The position numbers were made by a program, and so were the translations under genes. From Siniperca chuatsi (taxonomy: Eukaryota > Chordata > Actinopteri > Centrarchiformes > Sinipercidae): a stretch of 64,000 bases of DNA. Below the pieces are notes generated by a model. It was not told where the DNA came from. It did not search any database and saw nothing but the letters and a program-made list of their open reading frames with translations. The stretch is from positions 6,616,898 through 6,680,897 of the forward strand of contig NC_058060.1 in the NCBI RefSeq assembly GCF_020085105.1. Reading direction: 5' to 3'. Positions within the stretch are counted from its first letter, which is position 1, and each line of letters opens with the position of its first letter. Shown piece by piece: positions 37,701-49,600 of this stretch.

Positions 37701-40700
37701 GCTGCCTCTCTCTGCCGTCGCTGGCCTCTTTGTGCTCGTAGAGTCTGTTACTGAACAGAGGCTCTCACTCGTTCTTCAGAGGCAGACCATTAACATTAAA
37801 TTAGCAAAATAAAATGACAAAAATTGGCCCAAAACGAGACTAGGCTAGTTTGGTGTCACTAGCACAATTATTATTGCTAATGGTTTAGCTGGCCGCAGTG
37901 CAAAGCAAAGTAGGTTAGTAGTTCTGTATACAGTCTATGGTGTATACCGGTAAATTATGCTCTGCTCATGTCATGTTCATGTAACTTGGAACTCATACAG
38001 ACATTTACACACGTTTTCATAATTCAGCATGAGAGGATGTTTGTGCCACTGCTGTGAAGAATTGACAGACCTGTCAGCCAATAAGACGCGAGTATTTCCT
38101 CGTATTTTCCTGTAAACCCTCGCTGATTGGTCTTGCCTCCGCTCCGTTACGTTCAATGAATATCCAAAATTACAAATTAAAAACACTGCCGTCTTCTTTG
38201 GCGATAAGCCGCTCAAAGTGGAGAATTATTCGGGGCTACAGTGGGTCTTTATAGCTTTTTTACTGAAAAAAGCCAAAGAACCAAAACGAAGACGCTAAAA
38301 TACTTCATAGAGCTGTGGGGAACTGCAGAGTCGGATGCTAATTCTCCATGAGTTTGTCACTAAAAGCGACCCCCTTCACAGTTACAAGTAAACATGTGAT
38401 GTATTTTTAATATAAAAATATTGATTATAGGCACTTTAACATTTGCTATAATACAAAGTAGAACTAAACACAAAGTACAGTTGAAGCTGATGGGAATGTC
38501 ATTCATTTTGAAGGTATTTGTTCATAAACCAAAGTTACAGATGTCTGTAGAAAATTATATGATAATCCATCGAACAGACATTTCTCGCAGAACCATAAAG
38601 TTCAACTTGCTGGTGGCGCTACTGGAAAAGTCAGGAGATCACCAAAGTCAGTAGGCTTCATCCTTTTGGGACCATAAATGTCTGTGCCAAATTTCTTTAC
38701 AATCAATCTAATTGTTTTTTCAATTTGGACCAAAGTGGTGTACCAACCGACCAAAAGACTGACACTAGTGTGGCTCATAAAAAATGTGCAGCACTTACAA
38801 TGTAGAGGTAGGATGGGTAGGCAGTGCGTGGGTATCTCCGGACCCATGGAGGGCTACCAGTCTGCATGTGAATGATGGTGGTGCCCAGGCTGTAGATGTC
38901 TGTCTTGGTGTCATGTCCTCGACACAGAACCAGCTCTGGACTCATATACATCTAAACAAAAGATGAACATGAATTAGATATAATGGGGCTTCAGAGGATG
39001 ATGGCAGGAAAAGGTGTTAAAGTGGTTCTGCTTTTATAGGTTTCCCATTCAAATGAATGCATCACCGCTAAACACCAAACAGGAAACAACCTCGCACCTT
39101 GCAGTAAAAAGTTTTTTCTGTTTCAACAAACAAGCTAACCTTTAGACCCACGCTGTGTGTGTCAAGGTAAGGGCAGTGCAGAAGTACTGGCCTTTGGAGT
39201 GTGAAAAGTAAACACACTACCAGCGTTCATCTCTTTCTCTGCTGGAAATTCCAGCCTGCTCTCCCATGTTAATGTAAGCCTGAGCAGCCCAGCGCATTTG
39301 CTACTTCTGTCTCTCTCATTATTACTGCTGGGCATCTGCCCTGGGACTTTCCACAAGCCAAGCCATGAGAGGCCCAGGGTGCACGTACAAAGACCTATAT
39401 ACACTGACACATAAACAGGTCAAAACATGGGAAAGCTAGGCAGACACATGATGGGAGAACAGGCTCGTGAGCAATGTCTTGGATTAATCCTAAAATTTCC
39501 TAAGTGCTGATGACATCTGCACTGAGATCCCTAAGCATAAGCACGATTATTAGCATCAGTGAGGTGTGCACTGACTGCTCTGCAACAACACCTGCCAATC
39601 ATTGACTTTATATAATCATTTTTGTAAAAGACAGAGACAAGTGCTGATAAGTCTTAAGACTAATTTCTTTAAATCCCTGGGGAAGTCTAGCCTAAGTCAT
39701 GAGTCAAGAAGAGTGCTGCCTTTTCTACTAGAAACACACACCCACACCCAAGATCAGAGATAGAAAAACAAAACTAAACTAAACAAACTATTGATTGGAC
39801 TAAGCAATTACAAAAAACAGAAGACATGTTGGGTTTATGCATTCATTACATGCTCACAGTTGCACCCTGTCAGACTCTATCAGATCTCTGGCTTATTTTC
39901 TTACTTCTGTTCCTCTCAGGTCTCTGGGAATGAATATGTCCTCTGTCATCTGCACCGTCAGGCCAAAGTCCACCAGCACTGCCTTGTCTGACATCAGGAC
40001 AATGTTACTGGCTAAAGAAAACAGAGAAAATAATAGTTATGATTCACAGATGTTGCAGTGTACAGAATTTTCAGTGTTTATGCTTTGCTGTGGAGGTTGG
40101 CATTTGAGGTAATAATTAGTGAATATCAAATATACTAAACTGACTTGCACTGTGTTCCCATTGATATCAACTGGGAAAAGGCCACTGAAGCCTCCCAAGA
40201 AGAAGTCAAGCATGTCACGTGCTTTTTAGCAAAGGAATTTGACAGATAATTTGAGGGTAAGCCTTTCGAGAAAAATCTCATCCCTGCACTTAAAAACCAC
40301 ACTGAGGGATAATTATATATTTTGATCGCAGGCAGGAAACACTGCAGAGAAGAAGAACCACAGCAACATGTTGAGGGCCAGGCTGGCCATTGTCGTAAGT
40401 TACTTGCCTCTCTGGACCCTACATTTAACCCTGAGAGAGCATGAGAAGCAGGCTGGAATTTCCAGACACCAAGCCATTAGGCTGTGAGGCTGACAGACAG
40501 CTCTGGAGTATGCTTTGATCCCTGTGGTCATAAAACTACCTTACATCAAACCTCAGCTGAACCCCACCTACTGTAACTAGACTGTCTTCTTGTAATCTAA
40601 GTCATTAAGCTCCAGATTTTTTGTCAGTATGACCTGATTACCTTTGAACACTTCCTCAAAATGCATTTTGTCAAACCTAGTATGTAAGATTGTCAGTGTC

Positions 40701-42912
40701 AGATTTCTGTGTGGCTGTCTGGACTGATTCCCCTCTTTCCTGCTCAGCACTTAAGACTCTCTGTAGAATTATTCACAAGAACTGTATCTGTCTGTGGTTC
40801 GACTTTGACGTAAAGAGGGTAAGAACTGTCATTACATAACTTCCTGACCCATTTGTACTAGCTTAGTATAATGCAGTACTCATCAACAGCACTCAACAAG
40901 TGAAAAGCATTTTTTTTTTCTTTTGCTCTTACGTTTGATGTCGTGGTGGATGATGTTGTGCGAGTGCAGGTACTCCAGGCCCCGCAGGACTTGCTTGGTC
41001 ACCCAGATGATCTCGAACTCCCTCATGGGCCCACAGCTGTCCAGCTTCTCCAGGACTGAGCCGCCCTCTCCGGCCTCCATGAACAGGTGGACGCTCTGGT
41101 CCCAGAGCAGAGCGCCGTAGAGCTCAGCAATGTTCTCATGGCGGAACCGGGCCTGGAACTCCACGTCGGCTGCTTTAAAGTTCTCCAAAGGGATCTGTGA
41201 GGATGATGATGAGATGAAAAATAAATACATCATCACAACTCATTACCATCAATCTATTTAAACCAATAGTTTAAATATAGGGAAATATGCTAATTTCCTT
41301 CCTTCTCTCTTATATCTGTATGGTAAAGATGAAGCTAGCCAGTTAGCTTAGCTTAGCATAAAGACTGGGAGTATGGGGAAACAGCTAGCCTGGCTCTGTC
41401 TGAAGGTAAAAAAATATCCACCTACCAGCACCTCTAAAGCTATAGCTAATTAACATGTTATATCTTGTTTGTTCAGTCTTTACAAAAAGTGTAAACACAA
41501 CAATTTTGGGTTTTATGGGTGTTTATGTGCTGGGCAATTTTTTGGCCAGGCATTTTTAACCTTTGGACAGAGTCAGGCTAGCTGTTTTTCCCAAAACCTT
41601 GAACTATTCCTTAAAAGCATGTTTGTTACACGATGGACCAATTTTTGAATGATGAATAATTGATGACACTGTAATTTTAGTCTTTCTACTGATATGCAGG
41701 AAATCTATTGTAACTCAGATATCAAGCACATAAACTCTTGCCAGTAAGCCAGTCTATTGGTAAGTGCATACAATACACTGTGTCAACATAGCATTCAGAT
41801 GATAACACCAGACAAGGTAGGAGACTACTGTTTCCTCATTTGTCAATATTTTCCATGTAGAAAAAAGAAAAAAAACACTGTTCACCCCACCCCACCCCGG
41901 TGAAGAGTGCAGTATCGGATAGATAAGAAAAGAACAGAATGCATTTTGAAAAGTGTGCCAGGAACTGAGTTAAATCACAACATGCCTATATATCAATTAT
42001 ATTATAAATCTAACATTGTAACAAACATCGAGAGGAGCTGTGGGAAGTTACTGTTAAATTTCCATTCTTGCTTTAATCTTGGCCCATTTTGTAAGTTTGT
42101 TACAAAAACTTGGTTCTTCTTTTAAGAGCGCTGTTCCTCCTTTACGTGAAGCGAAAACATGCCAAATGTCATGTTGACATAAATACTCATTTTACAACCA
42201 CAGGAGTAGTGTGAACAAATAATACTTGGCAGGTGAAATATTAGCATGGCACCTAGAGCAAGAGTTCCGAGAAGTCAGCACAGGCTGGATTCCAGCCGTT
42301 CCTCAGCAGGACTCACCAGTTTACAAGCCATTCTCTTCCTGGTGGTGGTGTCCTGAGCCAAGTGGACTTTCCCAAATGAGCCCTTGGGCACGAGGCCTGG
42401 GCCGGGATTTTTGTAGGTCAATTTCCATGGAAACAGGAGCACGTCCATGTTGATCTGGTAGCGGCCTTTTTTTACTGCCATGTCCTTCTGCAAACAGAAT
42501 CACATCAAAATGTAACACAGTTAAAGACTCATTTTCATGCACACAAACATTTAGTCTTGTTTTTGGTGACACTTCTCACCTTGTTCAGCAGGACTCCCAT
42601 CTCCTCAGGAAGGTGCTGCAGGGCTGCTGCCTGCATGTTGGAGAGCAGGTTGACAAAAGATAGGAGGTCTGTCACCGTCCCGTACCGAACACCACCAACC
42701 CCATCGTCATAGTCCTTCTGCTGATTCCCTGAGTCCCCTGCCTCCTCGTTCTCATCCATCTCCTCCTGGGAGAGACCTTCCTCTTCAAATGACAAGCCTC
42801 CTTCCTCCTCCACTTCCCCAAGCTGATACAGAGTCTCTGCAGCGTTGATGATGTCTTCTATATTCATGTGAGCCAACAGCAATTCTACTCCATCATCATA
42901 TTTGTAATCCAT
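34788..42912 (-). CDS. map3k8: MAP3K8 (Tpl2/Cot) serine/threonine MAP3 kinase, seven coding exons
   Basis: Coding exons on the minus strand are 42912-42580, 42487-42317, 41194-40933, 40011-39905, 38951-38799, 35253-35007 and 34912-34788. They join in frame to 1398 bases (465 residues); human is 467. All introns are GT-AG. Seen in the translation: a glycine-rich loop GSFGKV at 147-152, the MACKL lysine at 167, the catalytic loop HHDIKPSN with Asp253 and Asn258 (HHD replaces HRD, as in human), DFG at 270-272, and the activation-loop Thr290 in RGTE. The C-terminal [11 protein letters not shown] keeps the basic-site serine (441), equivalent to human Ser443. In the family this cytosolic kinase phosphorylates MEK1/2 downstream of TLR and TNF receptors and is held by NF-kB1 p105. 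The linker after the kinase domain lacks the human Ser400 motif. The start is chosen because the first exon aligns with the human N-terminus; an acceptor at 42941-42940 lies 27 bases upstream of the ATG, so a noncoding 5' exon is expected. Identification is from remembered human protein sequence. Confidence 0.97.
37545..37680. repeat. MITE-like repeat, family F2, partial
   Basis: ACAGAAACAAAACAAAACTC, CCCGAAACCGTCTTGGTTAG and ACTGTTCCAACAATCGAAAT match the units near 10.3 and 10.7 kb. Confidence 0.6.
38270..38450. repeat. MITE-like repeat, family F1, copy 3
   Basis: CTTCATAGAGCTGTGGGGAA, ATGCTAATTCTCCATGAG and AATATAAAAATATTGATTAT match the other family F1 copies. Confidence 0.6.
38600..38786. 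repeat. Dispersed repeat, family G, copy 2, next to a splice donor
   Basis: Reverse complement of the family at 33120: GTGGCGCTACTGGAAAAGTC, ATCACCAAAGTCAGTAGGCT. It ends near CTAGTGTGGCTCATAAAAAA, the usual family end as I remember it. The map3k8 exon-5 donor (GT at 38798-38797) lies about 12 bases beyond. Confidence 0.65.
41290..41600. repeat. Dispersed repeat in map3k8 intron 2
   Basis: GCTAGCCAGTTAGCTTAGCT, AGCATAAAGACTGGGAGTAT, GGGAAACAGCTAGCCTGGCT and TTTGGACAGAGTCAGGCTAG form a well-known teleost repeat. A fragment of its end (TTTGGACAGAGCCAGGCTGG) is at 9719-9738. Confidence 0.7.
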
Positions 42913-43579
42913 CTTGATGCTTGACTTGTCCTGCTCGCTCTAAAATGAAACATCAGGAGGTAAGTTCATGGACATTTTTTTCAGTTCAGACTCAAGAGTT
43001 CAGAGAGCTCATCTGGCCTGCAGGATATACAGTGTACTGAAGGACCAAAGCTTTGACTCAGCTGGCCTGACACACAGCTGGGAGGGGCTTAAAAGCCTGT
43101 TTTCCAAGCAAATGAAGGGGGTTTCACAGTAAAGCTGGGAAGCCCCCAGGAACGCTTGGACCTTACTTTACCTGTATAAAACACCAACAATTTATAATCT
43201 ATTTGTAAAAAAAAAAAACCCTCATTAATAGTCGTTGGGCTGTGATTAGGAATCCAGCTCTTACACATATATTACTCCATGCAAATCATACACTGCAAAT
43301 GCACAATATTTTTTTTAAGAGACAGAGAGATTTCCCTGCCACCAAACCCCATGTTAAAATTAGACAAAAAAAAGTCACTGTGTTAGATTTATTTATCACA
43401 ATCTAAAATTGCAAATTCAGAATACATGCCTCTAGAAAAAAAAAATATAATTATAGCAATAATGCTCGGGATGTTGTACAGAAGTTACAAGCAATCTCTA
43501 AACTATTTAGCTGCTATTTTCGATTTCAGCAGACTATTATTGATAACGTCAGATGAGATGCAGTAACGAGAAAAACACG

Positions 43580-44231
43580 CCGTACTTGCCGTAATCTTTG
43601 AGTCAGAAGCTTAACGGGACTGTCGTCTCTCCATACTGCGTCTCCAGCGGACAACACTGACTGACTGAGAGAAGTCGGATTGTATTAAGAAGGAAGTAAA
43701 CAAAGGAAGTGCAGACGATCAACGCGTAGGTGGTGTAGGCTTTAATGTCAGATGCTAGCGTTTTACTCTCTGTAGGTTTCGTTTTCCCTTTCTTCTGTTT
43801 TCTCAGATGGAAAACAAATTTCACGTGGCTTATTGCTGAAACACAGGGCATCACCTTCTACAGAATCGTTGGGTGTTTTCCTGTGGGAAAATGAGTTTTG
43901 TTGCTTTTTGTAAAAGCGACTCCTAATAGTATAAGTCACATTAGAAATATAATGTATTAAAGATTTAACTTCATTTGACATAGAATAAGTGATAAGAGGT
44001 AATTCACATTTCAATTGACAAACAATTTCCATTGAGGCATGTATCTTAAGTTTCAAGTTCTTTGTAGCTGTGACTGTAATAGCCACCAAGGACACAGTAG
44101 AAATATAACCGAGTATTTACCAATCATCCATGTGTATTTATCAGCATATTTTTATCTCCAGAATTTGGTACCTCTCAGTCGCCGTAGACATAGCCACGCG
44201 CATGCGCTTTTCCTTTTCTGTTGGAGCAGCA
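43580..44231. promoter_or_regulatory. Probable bidirectional map3k8/mtpap promoter region
   Basis: The two genes are transcribed away from each other. The mtpap start codon is at 44232. The first map3k8 noncoding exon must lie between 42940 and this region; a possible donor is near 43588 on the minus strand, but it is weak and I cannot fix the exon. The stretch has scattered CpG-containing motifs and no recognised transposon. The shared-promoter role is inferred from gene geometry. Confidence 0.5.
44197..44207. promoter_or_regulatory. NRF1-type palindromic site upstream of mtpap
   Basis: The 11-mer CGCGCATGCGC matches the known NRF1 consensus (YGCGCAYGCGCR core). It ends 24 bases before the mtpap ATG. 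NRF1 drives many nuclear genes for mitochondrial proteins, so the site fits mtpap. Directly after it comes a pyrimidine-rich run (44205-44221) that resembles a TOP-like transcription start. Confidence 0.65.
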
Positions 44232-46624
44232 ATGGCGTCCGCATTCGCGGTGTGCAGGTTATTAATGAGTGGAAAGGGCAGCCTGGTGAAGTGCCTACAG
44301 AAGGTTGATACATTTCTTCACAGAAATATTGGAACAAACGTTATTGCTGCTCAAGGTGCAGCACTTCGGAAAGACGAAACTGGTTAGTATATCAAGTTCT
44401 CGAACAAACCAAGTTGGCCTACGTAGAGTGACCATCAATCCAAACTTCATTCAGAAATATTTATGTTTGGGGTATCCTTGGCTATGGTCCAAAATGCGTG
44501 ACTTATTTCATAGAAAATTAAAAACTTACAACATCATTACGGTGCCGGTAAAATTCGGCATTTTGTTTGTCCACCAAGGAGTTATAGTTCAGTACAATCT
44601 TCTCCAAAAGTAATTCTGTCATTTCAAATAAGATTTGATGCTGCTTTGTGGATGATATGTATGCCGAATTGAAAAGTTGTTTCTAAGAGTTCATAAGATG
44701 TGCTATGTGACATATGGAACTTGTGAATGTGATTTGTGGAATGCATATATTTGCTTAACAGTGCCAGATACTGTAAAACTGTCAGTTTTTGTATCAATTG
44801 AAGACCACACCAAAGACCAAGAACAAGTGGTGTAACAACAGCTACTTCTGCAAAGATTGTCTGACAACAACATTATGCTAACTACACAGCGATGAACAGT
44901 GAAAATAAATAAATGTCTTATTCGTGTAATTGTTGAATATTCATTCCTCTTTATTGTCAGATGAAAAGGATGGACGCAAATCGTTGTATGCTGTCCAGGC
45001 GGAGAGACAAGAACAGGCAGAGAGATCTGTTCTCATCAGCTGCCACTCCAAAACCAATGAGAAAAAGTTCCTTAAGTATTTATCAAGACATGGAGATATC
45101 AAGAAATACTTCTTTTATGAAAGCTATGTAAGTGAATGACCAAGTTCCCCAGATAAATAAGCATTGTTTTCCCAACATATTTTAAATCACACATGTGAAA
45201 AACTTCACTGTCATGCTAGGATTCAGGATGATGAAATTGTGTGTATTGGTGTTATTCTCCAGGGCATGTATGCTGTAGTGGAATTTGCCAACCGGGAAAG
45301 TGTTGCCTCATTACTTGAAGAGGCAGTCATCCCCAGCGTTAACCATGAATCCATGGTGCCTTTTAAATCGAGACTGCTATCACTGAAGAACCTCGGCTCA
45401 GCTGATTCACTAAACCAGCAGTCAGGCCAACAGTGCCAACCACAAACCACCATTCCCATCAGCGAGCTCATACAGAGACTGTCCAGAGAGGAAAGTGTAA
45501 GTGGCCGGGTTATCACACCCAGATTTACAATGTAGATTAAAGGACTAATCCAGTGACTTGGATTCAACTTTAAAGACAAATACATGTGTGAATGCATTTT
45601 AATATATACAATATATAATATACAAAATGCGTGACCTTGTAATTTGTCACCCGTCTGTATTCATATACACATGTATAATATATATTTAGGAGAAACATGA
45701 ATAAATGAGTGGAGACACATAATGAATGCAGATGCTTCCACACAGGTGTACCGCATGGTACAATTAAGCAGTTAACATCCAATCATGCTCTCTGGCATGT
45801 ATAAAAATGCTAAGCAGGCCCATCTTGTATCAAGATGGCAAGAGGGAAAGAACCGAGTGACTTTTGATTGTTGGGGCACGGATTGCAGGAGCTTCAGTCA
45901 CAAAGACTGTTCAACTGGCTAGTGTTTCAATAGGGACAGTGACTAAAGTGACATCTGCAAATAGATCTATGGAAAAGATGTCAGAAAATAGGGTTGGAAA
46001 TTGTGGTCAACAGTGCACATTTGATGACCGTGATGCTCGAGCTTAGTGTGATATGTAAGGAAAAACAGAACAGCTCTTCCTCAGGTGACTGAGAATGTCA
46101 GTGCAGGACGTGATCAGACTGTGTCAGCAAGAACAGTCCGTCGACAGTTACATAGAGAGGGATATTATAGTAGGGTTGCAGTGCATAAACCCCTCATTAC
46201 AAAGATGAATGTGCATTTGAGAGATCAGTGGTGCAAAAACCATAGACACTGGTCTACAGAGATATAGTCCGATGAGTCATCCTCCACCATATTCTCCACA
46301 AGTGGGTGAGTGCATGTGTGGCGTACACCAAGAGAACAGTACAGGCCTGAATGTAACAAAAGGATATATAGCATCAGAGACAGCCACAGACATCACTAAA
46401 TAGATTTGAAGATAAAAGTTTATATTATTATATCATTTGGTCTTATGGATATGGTGGTGGAAAGCATTGTCTTACACGTTGGTCCAAAATCTTCCATAGG
46501 TGTGAAACTGAGTTGAGATCTGGTGATACTCAAGCTCACCAAACCATTCGGTGAGCCCTAGTGCACGGAAGCATCTGCATTTAAAATGTTTCTCCACTCT
46601 TATTCAGGTTTTTCTATAATTTGC

Positions 46625-46667
<43 letters not shown>

Positions 46668-49600
46668 CTTTACTACCTGTTTACAAGCTGTGTAACCATC
46701 AAAGTATATATATTTATGAGTGCACTGCCTGTTCATAAAATCCTGTTATCTGTCAATAACTGGTTTATCCATTTTATCATAACTTTATTCACTTTATTGT
46801 AATTTCAGAATCAGAAATATATATTTCTGATATCACTGTAATTGTTGTGCATATGACAATAAAGAACTTGAACCTTAAGATACATGCCTCAAGGAGTGTG
46901 TTAACCATGGCCTGTCTCCTCATTTCCCCTCAGATAGACCAGCAGGTAACCTCCCTGACAGAAACCTATCAGCTAACAGAGGAGAACAGCCGACTGCGTT
47001 TCCTCGTCTGCTCTCTGCTCAAGGACATTGCTGCTGCTTATTTCCCAGAATGCACCATTAAACCATTTGGCTCATCAGTGAACGGCTTTGGAAAGCTGGG
47101 CTGTGACCTGGACATGTTTCTGGACCTGGATGGCATCAGTGGGAGAAAAGCAAAGATGGTAATAATGGGGGTTTGGGGTCGTTCTTTAGTAGGTGTCTTT
47201 AGACTAAATAAGGTTAATTTGTGAAAACCAAAGCCACCAGCTGACGGGTTTATTATATTAATATTGCCAGATGTAACATTTTCAGTTTACAAAATAGAAA
47301 ATTTGCTTGATAAAACAGGGGAAACACATCTGCCATGAAAAAATATGTACGTTTTTTGGTACTTGGTAATGCTTATTTGGACCACATTGAGCTGGACAAA
47401 ATAAAGCACCTCTTTCCACTTTGAATAGCTGTGCCTTTCCAAAAAGTGAAACAGCTACCAGCTGCTGTGGCCACAGTCATTTGAGCTGCCATTTGAGTGT
47501 TGTGAGGGGAAAATACTACAGACATACTTGGCTGCTTTGCATTAAAGCTTTTCTTTGCAATTTTTTGAAGCTTTTACTTTGAAATTAAACAAACATTATC
47601 TTGGTAAAGTATTTGCATAAATTACTGTTGCCTGGAATCGCTAAATTATATTACATCAGCAGAGCTATATGTTTTGAAAGTATCAAAATCATTTGGAATT
47701 TTTTCCTTATGTTATTAAGGTGACATACAGTAAAAGAGCAGAGTTTAATTCCATAACCTTTTGCTAAGAAGGAATATGTACAATAATGGTAACACTACTT
47801 TAACCCACTATTTAGCAATTGTAAGCAGTATATACATTTCTATTTGTATATATATGTAGATGTAAGCAGATATAAGTGTTTATTAATATAGTTGTCAACT
47901 TAAAAGTCCTCCTGTGGGCACCCATAAATGGCTGGTGTATAAAACAGATAATGAATGACAATACAGTTAAACACAATTTAATAGTATAAAATATGTCTTC
48001 ATAGGAGAGGTTATAATTGCTGATAATACTGCTGTACATTAATAAACACTCAAAACTGTCCTTATATCTGCTTACAACTACATTATAGTGTGTTATAAAC
48101 CATTTAATAAATGTTTTTATTTTGCTTATAAATGCTAAATAGGGGGGTTAAAGTGAAAAGTTACTGATGTAATACAGTCTGTCCCAGATTGTCAGGGATT
48201 GTGATGATTACATTGTATCTAAATCGTTCAAGATTTGTTTTTATTTGTCTATAGTTGAGTATTTTGTTGTCTCATATAGAGCTGAAACAATTAATCACTT
48301 AGTGAGTCAGTGAACCCCAAATTGCTCCAGATGTTCAGGCCAGCACTGTGTATGGTGGCTTGCTGCCATTGGCGGGTGAGTGTGTGAAAGGGTGAATGGG
48401 AGGCAAATTGTGCTTTGTATCAAAGTGTTATATAAATGCAGCCATTTGCCATTTAGTCAATTAATCTGCACCTGCTTTGATAATCGATTAATATTTTAAG
48501 TCACATTTCTCAGTTGTGGGGATGTTTTATAACATTGTAAACTAAATATCTTTGGGTTTTGGACTGCTGGTCAGACAAAACAAGGCATTAGAAAACATAA
48601 CCCTGGGCTTTAGGAAATTTTGACACTATTTTAGGACATTTTATAGACCAAACTCTTAATCGAGAAAATAAGACTAATTGAATATGAAAATTCTAGTTAG
48701 TTGCAGCCCCAATCTCATGTATGTGATCAGCTGTACTGTTTTTTAATTCTTGTGATTTATAATCCCTGCTGATATGTATGAACAAGACACTGAATTCCTA
48801 CCAGTTCAAGTTGGTGCTGCTTCCTTACATAATAAAAACCCAATAGTGGACACTACTTTTTTGTTCTATTATGGGAACTTTGGAGGGCACAATATAGTGC
48901 ATAGAAGCATTGGGAATTTGTAAACCCAAATAAAATGGTGTAAAGTAAATATAGTGCATTAGATAACAAATGCAGAGGGATTTGAGGATCATTAAACATC
49001 TCTAAACTATCTGTGTGTAGCCAAAATCAGGTCTGTCCCTGGAGTACCAGATGAAGAGGGCCAACTCAGAGCGGGCCGTCACCCAGAGCACCCTGTCCGT
49101 CATCGCAGAGTGTGTGGATCAGTTTGGACCTGGGTGTGTAGGGGTGCAGAAGATTCTCAATGCACGATGCCCCCTGGTCCGTTTCGCCCACCAACCCTCT
49201 GGTTTTCAGTGTGACCTCACAGCCAACAACAGGTATTCACCCTGTGGACATATAATACCACGGCCTATTTACCATACATTAACAGTATGAACAATCATTT
49301 GTCATGGCTCTGGTGGTGCAGTGGTTTGTTAAAAAATGGGTCAGTTTCATTCACTTGGAATGGTCATGTATTGAAATGTCAATTAGAGTTGTTCATAGGC
49401 CTCTTGCTTCACAGAAATGTCTAGTTTTATGTTGTCCTGTATATTGTTTTGGCCACACTGGTGTTGCAAAGCCCCAAACAGAAACCAGACTCTGGCAGGA
49501 AGTGCTGTGATGGTTCAGTTAAATGCTTGCCACAGTGAAACTAAACAGGAGGGCCAAAGAGGGGGTTTGTTTGTGTTTCACTTCTTCCCTTCCAACATTA

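Larger units (their letters stand above)
35254..38798 (-). other. map3k8 intron 5 (between coding exons 5 and 6)
   Basis: 3.5 kb, the largest map3k8 intron seen. It holds a family F2 piece (37545-37680), a family F1 copy (38270-38450) and a family G copy (38600-38786) ending 12 bases from the exon-5 donor. 35254-37540 shows no recognised element. Confidence 0.8.
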
